A stretch of DNA of 63,932 bases from an uncultured Eubacteriales bacterium (GTDB lineage Bacteria; Bacillota; Clostridia; Oscillospirales; Oscillospiraceae), in contig UQZR01000014.1 in assembly GCA_900545585.1 (NCBI GenBank), forward strand, positions 1-63,932, in the 5' to 3' direction. Shown here one piece after another: positions 29,063 through 36,865 of the stretch. The notes beneath the pieces were generated by a model that did not search any database, was not told the DNA's origin, and saw only the letters and a list, made by a program, of their open reading frames with translations. Made by a program: the position numbers and the translations under genes. Each line of letters opens with the position of its first letter. Position 1 is the stretch's first letter.

Positions 29063-30139
29063 TCAGCCCCTCAAATAGTTCTTTGTGCCGTCCTCGGAGA
29101 AAATGTTGATCTTCTCCTCCTTCAGTGTCAGGGTGACAGCGCTGCCGGGCTCCAGCTTCTCGTCGATGGCGGACTCCTGGATCAGCTCCACGCTGGCGCC
29201 GCCGGTCAGCTTCAGGTAGTAGTGGGTGTTCAGGCCCAGATACACGCTGTCCTCCAGCACGGCGGAGAGGCCTCCTGCCTTTTCGTCAGCGTGATGTACC
29301 ACGAATTCCTCGGGGCGGACGGAGACCTTCACCGGTCCGTCAGGGATGGTGCGCCAGCTGTCGCGGGTAAAGCGCTCACCGGTAGGGAACACCAGCGTGC
29401 CCTGCTCCATGCGGGCATCGAGGATGTTGGTGCGGCCGATGAACGTGGCCACAAACGTATTGGCGGGACGCTGATAGATATCGCGGGGCGTACCGATGTG
29501 CTGGATCTTGCCGGCGTTCATCACAGCGATGGTATCGCTGATGGACATGGCCTCCTCCTGATCGTGGGTGACGTAGACGGTGGTGATGCCCACCTCACGC
29601 TGGATCTTGCGAATGGCCTGCCGCATCTCCAGGCGCAGCTTGGCGTCCAGATTGCTCAGCGGCTCGTCCATCAGCAGCACGTCCGGCTTGATGACCAGCG
29701 CACGGGCCAGCGCCACGCGCTGCTGCTGGCCGCCAGACAGATTCTCCGGCAGCCGGTCGGCGTACTGCTTGATCTGCATGATCTCCAGAAAGCGGTCTGT
29801 CTCCCGGGCGATCTCATCCTTGGGGGTCTTGCGGTTCTTCAGACCGTAGGCCACGTTCTTGGCCACGGTCATGTGGGGGAAAATGGCGTAGTTCTGGAAC
29901 ACCATGCCGATGTTGCGCTTGCTGGGCTCCTTGTCGTTGATGCGCTCCTCGTTGAAATAGAAGTCGCCGCCCTCAATGGAATTGAAGCCCGCGATCATGC
30001 GCAGCAGCGTGGTCTTGCCGCAGCCGGAGGGCCCCAGCAGCGTAAACAGCTCTCCGTCGCGTATCTCCAGATTCAGCCCCTCGATAACGGTGGTGTCCCC
30101 GTACTGCTTCTTTGCGTTTTGAATGGTGATCTTGCTCAT
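29063..30139 (-). CDS. ABC transporter ATP-binding protein (FbpC/AfuC/PotA-like)
   Basis: A 358-residue ATPase of the type used by iron, spermidine and phosphosugar importers. Visible motifs are Walker A GPSGCGKTT (about residue 37), the Q-loop region, the signature LSGGQQQR (about 135), Walker B LLMDEPLSNLD and the H-loop VTHDQEEA. A C-terminal TOBE-like domain (about 240-358) completes the chain. ATG 30139 is chosen because agagga lies upstream; earlier in-frame starts fall within the intergenic hairpin. It sits between the binding-protein and permease genes. Confidence 0.92.
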   Translation of the reverse strand: MSKITIQNAKKQYGDTTVIEGLNLEIRDGELFTLLGPSGCGKTTLLRMIAGFNSIEGGDFYFNEERINDKEPSKRNIGMVFQNYAIFPHMTVAKNVAYGLKNRKTPKDEIARETDRFLEIMQIKQYADRLPENLSGGQQQRVALARALVIKPDVLLMDEPLSNLDAKLRLEMRQAIRKIQREVGITTVYVTHDQEEAMSISDTIAVMNAGKIQHIGTPRDIYQRPANTFVATFIGRTNILDARMEQGTLVFPTGERFTRDSWRTIPDGPVKVSVRPEEFVVHHADEKAGGLSAVLEDSVYLGLNTHYYLKLTGGASVELIQESAIDEKLEPGSAVTLTLKEEKINIFSEDGTKNYLRG

Positions 30140-30162
30140 AGTCCTCTCGCCTTTCTTGATGC

Positions 30163-30196
30163 AGCAAGCCGCCCACCGCATGCGGCAGGCGGCTTG
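30163..30196 (-). other. Intercistronic hairpin between binding-protein and ATPase genes
   Basis: gcaagccgcc and ggcggcttgc pair around an inner gcatgc palindrome in the 71-base gap. Hairpins here often protect the 3' end of the binding-protein message or partly terminate transcription, so that more binding protein than ATPase is made. No T tract follows. Confidence 0.6.
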
Positions 30197-30210
30197 CCAA
30201 ATAGGAAAAT

Positions 30211-31266
30211 TTAGAAGGTGCCCTGATATACCTCGGTGAACTTGTCCACGATCTCGGCCTTGTGCTCATTGACATACTGCTGGTCCAGAGCCACCGTCTT
30301 GATGTCGGAGGCGGGACGGAAGTATTCGGGATAGCTGACGTCATCACGGACGGGACGCAGATCCAGATCGTTGCAGAGGATGTTCTGCACTTCCTGGCTC
30401 AGCACGAAGTCGATGAACAGCTTGCCGTTCTCGGGGTGGCTGCAGTTCTTGATCAGGCCCACGGTGCCGGGGGTCAGAACGGTGCCCTCCTCGGGATAGA
30501 CAATGGCGACATTGGCGCCGGAGCGGGCCAGCGAGATACCGGCCTCCTCGTAGGTCAGCACAACGGTCATCTCGCCGTCAGCCACGGACTTCCAGGCGGC
30601 GCTGGAGCCGCTGGCCAGCTTGCCGTCCAGATTCTTGATGAGGTCGGAAACAAAGCCCCAGCCCTCCTCGTTCTCCAGCGTCAGGCCGCCGAAGTCGGTG
30701 AGGATGGTCTCAATGTGCATCATAGCAGAGGAGGAGGCGGTGGGATCGGCAGAGGCGATCTTGCCCTTCAGCTCGGGGTTCAGCAGATCCTTATAGCCCT
30801 TGATCTGGATGTCGCCGATCAGGTCGGTGTTGTACATCAGGATGGCGCTGTCCAGATTGTAGTTGGTGCAGTAGCCCAGCGTGTTGCGGCAGCTCTCGAT
30901 GAGGTTGGCGTCCTCGGGGCTGACGTAATCCTGGAATACGTGCTTGTACTCGGAATAGGAGGACTCGCCGCCGCCGAATATCACGTCGCAGTAGGGGGCG
31001 TCGCCCTCGGCGTCGATACGGGCCAGCAGCTCGCCGGTACCGCCGGTGATGACCTCGACCTCAATGCCGTAGCGCTCCTCGAACAGGGGAACCACCGCAT
31101 TGACCTGCGCATCCGTGGCAGCAGAGTAGATCACGAGCTTCTTTTCCTCTGCCGCCGTGCCGTCATCGCCGGCAGCGGGCTCGTCCTTCTGGGTGCCGCA
31201 GGCTGCCAGAGACAGAGCTGTCGCCAGTGCCAGAAGCAGGGTCAGTATTCTCTTGATACGTTTCAT
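30211..31266 (-). CDS. ABC transporter substrate-binding lipoprotein (AfuA/FutA-like)
   Basis: A 351-residue family 1 solute-binding protein. The lipoprotein signal MKRIKRILTLLLALATALSL ends at the lipobox ALSLAAC. The mature part begins KKLVIYSAATDAQVNAVVP and shows the two-lobed type II layout, with DVIFGGGESSY and GKIASADPTASSS segments typical of the AfuA/FbpA group. Members bind ferric iron, but AfuA of Actinobacillus binds hexose 6-phosphates. In this context a sugar phosphate or an Amadori compound is more likely than iron (inference). Its ATG has aaaggag upstream. Confidence 0.87.
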   Translation of the reverse strand: MKRIKRILTLLLALATALSLAACGTQKDEPAAGDDGTAAEEKKLVIYSAATDAQVNAVVPLFEERYGIEVEVITGGTGELLARIDAEGDAPYCDVIFGGGESSYSEYKHVFQDYVSPEDANLIESCRNTLGYCTNYNLDSAILMYNTDLIGDIQIKGYKDLLNPELKGKIASADPTASSSAMMHIETILTDFGGLTLENEEGWGFVSDLIKNLDGKLASGSSAAWKSVADGEMTVVLTYEEAGISLARSGANVAIVYPEEGTVLTPGTVGLIKNCSHPENGKLFIDFVLSQEVQNILCNDLDLRPVRDDVSYPEYFRPASDIKTVALDQQYVNEHKAEIVDKFTEVYQGTF

Positions 31267-31286
31267 GTTTTCATGCTCCTTTTTTG

Positions 31287-31335
31287 TTTTTTGCGGGGGT
31301 ATGATTTTATTATAGAGCCATTAAAAAATGCGAAA
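31287..31335 (-). promoter_or_regulatory. Promoter region of the ABC importer operon
   Basis: On the minus strand TATAAT (31314-31309) follows an A/T-rich stretch with a weak -35 (TTTTCG, spacer 16). The weak -35 and clean -10 suggest activation, plausibly by the YesN-like regulator encoded just upstream. Confidence 0.6.
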
Positions 31336-31366
31336 AGCAAAAATCATGCACAAATCCGGAACTATT

Positions 31367-32164
31367 CTACACACCATTCCCGTCGTTTCGCATAAGCCGC
31401 ACATCCTGTGCATACTGCGTGGGCGAACAGCCGATCTTCTTCTGGAACACGCCCCGGAAATAGCGGTACTCCGAAAAGCCGCAGGCCTCGGCGATCTGGC
31501 TGATGCTCCTGTCCGTCTCCCGCATCATGGCCGTGGCCTTCTGCAGGCGGAAATGGGTGAGATACTCCGAAAAGTTGATGCCCGTCTCGCTTTTGAAGCG
31601 GCGGATCAGCAGCGTCTCGCTGTAATGGAACTTCTGGGCCATAATGCCGATGGTGATCTTCTCCGGATAGTGCTCCTCCACATAGGCCATGACCTGCCGC
31701 ACCGGCTGGCTCTTGCCCTGCTGCACCGGCAGCTCCCCCAGCGTCTGGGTGGTATCCGTCTGGCGGGCCAGCTCGTGGGCCATCAGGCGGTGGTGCTCCA
31801 GCTTCTGCTGGGCAAAGCGGATGGCCTCCTCCAGCTCGGAGGCCACCACCGGCTTGAGAAGATACCGCTGCACGCCGCTGTACATGGCGCGCTTGGCGTA
31901 GTCGAAGTCGGAGTAGCCCGTGACCACGATGGGCACGAAGAAGTACAGCCCCCGGGTCTGAAACAGCGCGTCCAGTCCGTCCATCAGGGGCATGTTCACG
32001 TCCAGCAGCACGATATCCGGCCGGTGCTGGCGGATCATCTCCGCCGCCTCCTCGCCGTTGGAGGCCTCCAGCGGGATGCCGCAGTTCAGTCTGGCCCAGT
32101 CCGTGCAGTAGATGATGCCCTTCCGGATCAGGGGCTCGTCCTCCGCGATCAGAACCTTGAACAT
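31367..32164 (-). CDS. Response regulator with AraC-type DNA-binding domain (YesN-like)
   Basis: A 265-residue regulator. The receiver domain (about 1-120) has AEDEP, the phospho-acceptor Asp in IVLLDVNMP (about 54) and the switch Thr/Ser and Lys (LLKPV). The C terminus (about 165-260) has two AraC helix-turn-helices. ATG 32164 is preferred over GTG 32176 because GAGGTG lies 9 bases ahead; it then starts one base after the kinase stop. It is paired with the YesM-like kinase and lies directly upstream of the ABC importer genes, which it probably activates. Confidence 0.92.
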   Translation of the reverse strand: MFKVLIAEDEPLIRKGIIYCTDWARLNCGIPLEASNGEEAAEMIRQHRPDIVLLDVNMPLMDGLDALFQTRGLYFFVPIVVTGYSDFDYAKRAMYSGVQRYLLKPVVASELEEAIRFAQQKLEHHRLMAHELARQTDTTQTLGELPVQQGKSQPVRQVMAYVEEHYPEKITIGIMAQKFHYSETLLIRRFKSETGINFSEYLTHFRLQKATAMMRETDRSISQIAEACGFSEYRYFRGVFQKKIGCSPTQYAQDVRLMRNDGNGV

Positions 32165-32165
32165 G

Positions 32166-33842
32166 TCAATGCTCACCTCGTTTCATCCGCAGTGTCACGC
32201 GGGTGTATACCATGTATTCGCTCTCCACGGTGATGGTGCTCTCCTCGCCATACAGCAGGGCCAGACGCCGGGCGATGCTCTGCAGCCCGCTCTGGCGCAC
32301 GTCCTTCTGCGGCGCGGTCAGAGAGCGCCGCACCTCCTCCAGCCGCTGAGGCTCGAAGCCAGTGCCGTTGTCCGTCACCACGATCAGCAGGAAGCCGTCC
32401 TCCATCCGCGCCGCCAGGTCGACATGAAGGGCCTGTTTGCGCAGAAATCCGTACTTCACGCTGTTTTCCACCACAGGCTGGATCCACAGCTTCGGGATCA
32501 GCACGTCCTCCACACCGCCGGCTATCTCTATACGGTAGGAGAACTGGCCGTTCTGACGGAAGCGGATGATCTCCAGATAGTCCCGCAGCTTTTCGGTGTC
32601 GCTGCCCAGCGTGACCATGGAGCGGCTGGTGTCGGTACTGTACCGCAGCAGCGCCGTCAGACGGCGGATCATCTCGTCCGCCCGCTCCGGCTCGCCCAGC
32701 AGAATGGCGTAGCGGATATTCTCCAGCGTATTGTAGAGGAAATGCGGATGGAAGCGGGATTCCAGCTGAGCGATCTCGGCGCTGTTGTTCAGCTTCGCCA
32801 GCTCCATGTTCCGCCGGTTCAGCTCGTTGATGGTGTCCAGCATGGAGTTGATATGCGCGGCGATCTCCTGAAACTCGTCGCCGGTATCCAGCCGGATCTT
32901 GTGATCCACATTGCCCTGCTGGATGATGCTCAGCTCGTCGTGGAGCGTCTCCACGGAGCGGGAATTGCGGCTGGCGATCTCCCGGGAGACGCGGAGCAGT
33001 GTGAAAAAGAGTACGCCGAACATCAGCACAGCGCACAGGCAGCCGATGATGTAATAGGTGCCCCAGTGTCCCCGCTGCAGCAGTGTGTATACCACAAGCC
33101 CGCCCACCGCGGGCTGCCCGGCGCTGACCATATACTGCTGGCCGTCTCTGGTGAAGCGGGTCTTTCCCGCACCGGTGAAGCGGTTGAGGTCATCCACCAT
33201 TTCGGCGTTGCTGGCCACCATGACGGTGCCGCCGGTATCCGTGACCACATAATCGTAGGGCAGGCGTCCCATGGAGCGGTTCCATTCACTGCCGTCCAGC
33301 AGCAGGAAGGCATAACCCAGGCCGTCCAGCTGCCGGGCAAACAGCAGCCGGGAACCGCCGGCCGTCATGTAGTAAATGGTGGTATAGACATCCGTGCGCT
33401 CCGTCAGCCGTGGGATGACGGACTGGCAGAAGTACAGCAGATGGCTGCTGGGCTCCTCCATGGTGGAAAAGGCCGCGGCGCCGTCTCCGTTCAGCAGGAG
33501 CAGGTCACTGACCCGGTGGGAGGAGTAACTGAAGCGGTGGAACTGATAGGACATGTTCAGCTCGGTGATCTCTCCCGTGAGGAAGGACTCCATGACCGCC
33601 ATGTTGTCCCCGCTGCGCAGATAGTCGGCGCAGGACAGGTAGGTGTCCCGGAATGCCTCGGTGAGCTGGCGGTTGTACTCCCGGTTCTCATAGTAGGTAT
33701 AGCCCTCGGAATAGATGGCCAGCAGCACGCCAAACAACAGCAGGAACGCCGTCAGAAGCACGGCGGTGCTGCGGGTGATCTGCGTCTTTAGCCGTTCCTG
33801 AAAGCGGGGCGCGGCGTCCGCCGCCCGTTTCATCCCGCTCAT
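32166..33842 (-). CDS. Sensor histidine kinase, YesM/LytS-type
   Basis: A 558-residue membrane sensor. Two transmembrane helices (about 25-45 and 285-305) enclose a large extracellular Cache-like sensor, followed by HAMP (about 310-365), a His_kinase domain with the phospho-acceptor His in ESRFHPHFLYNTLENIRY (about 395) and a HATPase_c domain (PVVENSVKYG and DNGTGF). The start overlaps a truncated PHP reading frame by four bases (ATGA) and has no good ribosome site of its own, so translation probably depends on re-initiation. With the YesN-like partner it would sense the sugar brought by the adjacent importer. Confidence 0.92.
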   Translation of the reverse strand: MSGMKRAADAAPRFQERLKTQITRSTAVLLTAFLLLFGVLLAIYSEGYTYYENREYNRQLTEAFRDTYLSCADYLRSGDNMAVMESFLTGEITELNMSYQFHRFSYSSHRVSDLLLLNGDGAAAFSTMEEPSSHLLYFCQSVIPRLTERTDVYTTIYYMTAGGSRLLFARQLDGLGYAFLLLDGSEWNRSMGRLPYDYVVTDTGGTVMVASNAEMVDDLNRFTGAGKTRFTRDGQQYMVSAGQPAVGGLVVYTLLQRGHWGTYYIIGCLCAVLMFGVLFFTLLRVSREIASRNSRSVETLHDELSIIQQGNVDHKIRLDTGDEFQEIAAHINSMLDTINELNRRNMELAKLNNSAEIAQLESRFHPHFLYNTLENIRYAILLGEPERADEMIRRLTALLRYSTDTSRSMVTLGSDTEKLRDYLEIIRFRQNGQFSYRIEIAGGVEDVLIPKLWIQPVVENSVKYGFLRKQALHVDLAARMEDGFLLIVVTDNGTGFEPQRLEEVRRSLTAPQKDVRQSGLQSIARRLALLYGEESTITVESEYMVYTRVTLRMKRGEH

Positions 33843-33949
33843 AGGGGCCGCAGCCCCCGCCGGGCCGCACTCTCCAGCATCAGCGCGGGGTCGCAGCCCG
33901 CATCAAAGGAAAACGAGCTGTGAGTATGCATATCCGCCGTTGCAAGCAT
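33839..33949 (-). pseudogene. Truncated PHP-domain phosphoesterase gene (N-terminal fragment)
   Basis: A 36-residue frame starts at ATG 33949 behind a strong ggaggtg site. It reads MLATADMHTHSSFSFDAG, then a helix ending in AARRGLRPL and TGA. The H-x-H-S-x-FS-x-D-G pattern and the following helix are the first metal-binding strand and helix of PHP phosphatases such as histidinol phosphatase HisK. The remaining 200 or more residues are gone, and the frame ends in a four-base overlap with the kinase start. It is best read as a deletion scar that now serves as a translational leader for the kinase. A short independent peptide is less likely. Confidence 0.75.
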
Positions 33950-33981
33950 TTTGCAGCACCTCCGTTGAAGTAGTTGGCTGT

Positions 33982-34009
33982 ATTATAGCACACCGCCGTC
34001 ACATGGCAA
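33982..34009 (-). promoter_or_regulatory. Promoter of the PHP remnant/kinase/regulator operon
   Basis: On the minus strand TTGCCA (34009-34004), a 16-base spacer and TATAAT (33987-33982) lie inside the last codons and just past the stop of the HAD gene. It gives the two-component genes a start separate from frlB-HAD. Confidence 0.75.
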
Positions 34010-34805
34010 GCAGTTTGTCCACCAACTCCGCTATGGCGTCGTGCTCGCAGTCGTGTTGGAGCACGATGTCCGCCAGCGCCTTGATCTCCGGGACGGCGTT
34101 GCCCACCGCGATCCCGATACCGGCGTGCTCGATCATGTCCCGGTCGTTCAGGTAGTTCCCGGCGGCCGCCACGTTCTCCGGCGGAATGCCCTCCATACGG
34201 CACAGCTCCAGCAGTGCGCTCCATTTGCCGACGCCCCGGGGTGTGATGTCGATGACACCCGGGTCACTGGACACATAGTCCAGCGCAAGACCGCCTCCGC
34301 GTATGGCGGCGACAGCCCGGCCCACGTTGCCGCTGGCCATCATGACCTGCACGCCCGCCAGCGGCAGCTCCTCCGCCGAGGCGTAGACCGCCGGGCGGCA
34401 GCGGATGCTGTCGGTGTATTCCCGGACGCCGGGGGTCATGCGGCTGACGCCCATGTAGCCGGCGGCGATGACGTAGAGCACACAGTCGTTGTGCCCCAGA
34501 CACGCGCCGGCCAGCGCACGGACGCTTTCCGCGTCCGCCAGATGCAGCGACAGCACGGTGTCGTCCGCCGCACGGAGGATCTTGCCGCCGGTGTTGCAGA
34601 TGACATAGTCTGCCTCCCGGTGGTCGCCGCACATGTTCCACATGTCAAATTCGTTGCGGCCCGAGGCGAAGCACACCACATGTCCCGCCTGCCGGAACCG
34701 GCGCAGCGCCTGCCGTGTCTTTTCCCCCAGCCGGTGATCGCGGCCCACGGATGTTCCGTCGATATCCATGGCCAGCAGCATGCGGCCCGTTATTCTCTTA
34801 TCCAT
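33999..34805 (-). CDS. HAD-superfamily phosphatase, Cof/IIB type
   Basis: A 268-residue HAD hydrolase. Motif I is LLAMDIDGTSVG (the nucleophile Asp and acid Asp two residues later), motif II is the Ser in VCFASGRNE, motif III the Lys in GVGKWSALLEL and motif IV the acidic stretch GNYLNDRDM. The usual GD of motif IV is GNYLND here, a mild departure. The C2-type cap lies between motifs II and III. Members dephosphorylate sugar phosphates or cofactors. It follows frlB by 26 bases in the same direction, so a role with sugar phosphates is likely. Confidence 0.87.
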   Translation of the reverse strand: MDKRITGRMLLAMDIDGTSVGRDHRLGEKTRQALRRFRQAGHVVCFASGRNEFDMWNMCGDHREADYVICNTGGKILRAADDTVLSLHLADAESVRALAGACLGHNDCVLYVIAAGYMGVSRMTPGVREYTDSIRCRPAVYASAEELPLAGVQVMMASGNVGRAVAAIRGGGLALDYVSSDPGVIDITPRGVGKWSALLELCRMEGIPPENVAAAGNYLNDRDMIEHAGIGIAVGNAVPEIKALADIVLQHDCEHDAIAELVDKLLAM

Positions 34806-34831
34806 CGGTCACAGCGCCTCGCAGCCGGGCA

Positions 34832-35827
34832 TCAATACGGGAACTGGCGGTAATAGCGCCGGATCTCCATGGGATGGCGGTTGATCTGCTCCATGTGGGC
34901 GTCAATGCGCTGGGTGACGGCATGGGTCACCAGATGGGAAATGTCACCCCGGAACGCAGGGCTGATGCCGGTAAGGGGGTAGTCGGCAGCGTCGATAATG
35001 GTGTAATTGCCGCAGACTCGGGGCAGGAAGTTCTTCACACGCTCCGACAGCGGACGCTGGGCGTCCTCGCCCATAAAGAGGGTCACGGGCGTGTCCTTGT
35101 CCACGACCTCCAGCGTACCGTGGAAGAACTCGGCGGCATGGATAGACTTGCTGCGCAGCCAGTGCTGCTCCTCCCAGTAGCACATGGCGTAGGAGTAGGT
35201 GGAGCCGTACTGGTTGCCCGCGCCCACGAAATAGTGCATGGCGTCATTGCAGTGCCGCTCCGCAAAGGTCCGGCCGAAGTCGTCCGCCGCCTTCTCCGTC
35301 TCCACCAGCGCCTGGGGCAGATAGCGGTCATACTCGGCGTACTGCTGCTCGTACTGGGGGAAGTCTCCGGCCAGCTGCATCAGGCGGTCCGCCAGCATGA
35401 AGAACTTCAGCTGCTCGTTCTGGGGATAGCGGATGGCGTAGTCGCTGAGCTTCTCCAGCGGGGTATCGGCGGTGTCCACAAAGCCGATGACCACCGCGCC
35501 CTGCGCCTTGGCCTTCTCCACCGCCGCCACCACCTCCTGCGTGGTGCCGGTGACGGAGGACAGTACGATCACCGTGTCTTTGCCGATGCGGCGGTTGCCG
35601 GTGGTGTTGTACAGCGCGGCGTTCTGCGCGATGATCTCCATGCCGCTGTACTCCTGCACATGGTTCTGAGTCTGCAGCGCGGAGGCGTAGGTGCCGCCGA
35701 TGCCCAGATAGCAGATGTTTTTATAGCCGCGGCCCGCCACATCCGCCGCGATGCCCTCGATCTCCTTACGGATGGCCAGCGCACCGGCCACGCTGTCCAG
35801 CTGCTTCTGCTCGTCAAATTTTATCAT
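34832..35827 (-). CDS. frlB: Fructoselysine-6-phosphate deglycase (FrlB-like SIS protein)
   Basis: A 331-residue SIS-domain protein without a glutaminase domain. The phosphosugar loops GIGGTYASALQ and VLSSVTGTTQEV are in the first SIS domain (about 30-155); the second (about 185-320) has GAGNQYGSTY and the HAAEFFHGTLEVVDKDTPV stretch, where E. coli FrlB has EFRHGPLEIVEPGVPF, and both end in a related tail (HPMEIRRYY). FrlB splits fructoselysine 6-phosphate into glucose 6-phosphate and lysine. The divergent neighbours are clear FrlC and FrlD homologues, which makes the assignment strong. Start ATG 35827 has aggaag upstream. Confidence 0.87.
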   Translation of the reverse strand: MIKFDEQKQLDSVAGALAIRKEIEGIAADVAGRGYKNICYLGIGGTYASALQTQNHVQEYSGMEIIAQNAALYNTTGNRRIGKDTVIVLSSVTGTTQEVVAAVEKAKAQGAVVIGFVDTADTPLEKLSDYAIRYPQNEQLKFFMLADRLMQLAGDFPQYEQQYAEYDRYLPQALVETEKAADDFGRTFAERHCNDAMHYFVGAGNQYGSTYSYAMCYWEEQHWLRSKSIHAAEFFHGTLEVVDKDTPVTLFMGEDAQRPLSERVKNFLPRVCGNYTIIDAADYPLTGISPAFRGDISHLVTHAVTQRIDAHMEQINRHPMEIRRYYRQFPY

Positions 35828-35851
35828 AGCTTCCTATCCTTTCTGTTTCAG

Positions 35852-35866
35852 AATGATCCGATCATT
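35852..35866. promoter_or_regulatory. Palindromic operator candidate in the frlB leader
   Basis: AATGATC-C-GATCATT is a perfect 7+1+7 palindrome, 25 bases before the frlB start. GntR-type repressors, including FrlR of E. coli, use sites of this size. No GntR gene is in the window, so the binder is unknown. Confidence 0.55.
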
Positions 35867-35870
35867 TTTT

Positions 35871-35886
35871 GTAGCCCGACGGCTAC
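35871..35886. promoter_or_regulatory. Second palindrome in the frlB-frlC intergenic region
   Basis: GTAGCC-CGAC-GGCTAC is a perfect inverted repeat four bases from the AATGATC palindrome. Together they lie between frlB and the divergent frlC promoter. Confidence 0.5.
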
Positions 35887-35989
35887 CGTACATCGTTATC
35901 ATAGCATAACGCATACGGCCACGCAGGAAAAAAAACTGCACATTTCAGGAAAAAAGCTGTCGGTTTTGCATATGCCGGCAGCGGAAGTC

Positions 35990-36019
35990 TTGCGTGGATT
36001 TTGTGATTTATGCTATAAT
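35990..36019 (+). promoter_or_regulatory. Promoter of frlC-frlD
   Basis: TTGCGT (35990-35995), an 18-base spacer and TATAAT (36014-36019) precede the ATG at 36053, with aaggagg at 36037-36043. Confidence 0.85.
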
Positions 36020-36052
36020 TCTGTCACTATCGGACAAGGAGGTCAGTACAGA

Positions 36053-36865
36053 ATGGAGCTGGGACTTTTTACCTGCGGCTACCAGTATACGAATATAGAG
36101 TCGGCCTTTATTGACGCGGCGGCCTTCGGCTATGATTTTATCGAGCTGTGGGGCGGACGGCCCCACGCATGGGCGCCGGATATGGACGCCGGACGCGTCG
36201 CACAGCTGCGGGAGCTTTCCGCCCGGTACGCCGTGCCCATCCGCGTCTACACGCCGGAGCACAACGGCTATCCCTACAACTACATGCTGGGGGACGAGGG
36301 ACAATGGGAGGACTGCATGCGCTATCTGGCCCGCAGCATGGAGGTATCCTCCCGGCTGGGTGCGTCCCGCACGCTGATCTCCGTGGGGCACGGCGGCCAT
36401 ACGGAGCCGGCGCAGCGCCGGGCGCGGCTGCTGCGCTCACTGCGCCGGCTGGCATCGGAGGCGCGGCAGGCCGGGCAGGTCATCCTGCTGGAGCCGCTGT
36501 CGCAGTTCGAGTCCAACACCTGCACCACCGCGGCGGAGCTGTCAGAGGTACTGGCAGAGCTGAACGACCCCTGCGTGCTTCCCATGTGCGACGTGGTGGC
36601 CTCCTTCGTACAGGGGGAGACAGCGGAGACGCTGTACCGGCTCACCGGCGGGGCCATGGCGCACCTGCACATTGCGGACAGCGACGGCCGCAGCGAAAAC
36701 CATCTCCTGCCGGGAGACGGAGTACTCCCCCTGCGGGAGCAGCTGCAAGCGCTGCGGCGGGCCGGATATGACGGCGCAGCCACCATCGAGCTGGTGTCCA
36801 TGTATACGGACGATCCCACTTATTACGCAAAATGCGCCATAGAAAGGGTGAGAGAGCTGCTATGA
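36053..36865 (+). CDS. frlC: Fructoselysine 3-epimerase FrlC-like (TIM-barrel)
   Basis: A 270-residue xylose-isomerase-like TIM barrel protein, close to the usual 276 for FrlC. The start MELGLFTCGYQYTNIESAF and FIELWGG are strand 1-2 features; metal-site residues are visible as E in ILLEPLSQFE, D in MCDVVA, H in AHLHIADSDG and E in ATIELVS. FrlC interconverts fructoselysine and psicoselysine. ATG 36053 is chosen because aaggagg and a good promoter lie just upstream; a longer open reading to the left has no support. The stop overlaps frlD by four bases (ATGA). Confidence 0.88.
   Translation: MELGLFTCGYQYTNIESAFIDAAAFGYDFIELWGGRPHAWAPDMDAGRVAQLRELSARYAVPIRVYTPEHNGYPYNYMLGDEGQWEDCMRYLARSMEVSSRLGASRTLISVGHGGHTEPAQRRARLLRSLRRLASEARQAGQVILLEPLSQFESNTCTTAAELSEVLAELNDPCVLPMCDVVASFVQGETAETLYRLTGGAMAHLHIADSDGRSENHLLPGDGVLPLREQLQALRRAGYDGAATIELVSMYTDDPTYYAKCAIERVRELL

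Noticed and set aside
30211..31266. Naming the importer as an iron(III) transporter
   Set aside because: The family includes iron binders, but the context is fructosamine and sugar-phosphate genes; the substrate is left open.
34715..36052. Extension of frlC leftward through the intergenic region and across frlB
   Set aside because: It lies antisense to frlB and has no domain; the promoter, aaggagg and FrlC start all fit 36053.
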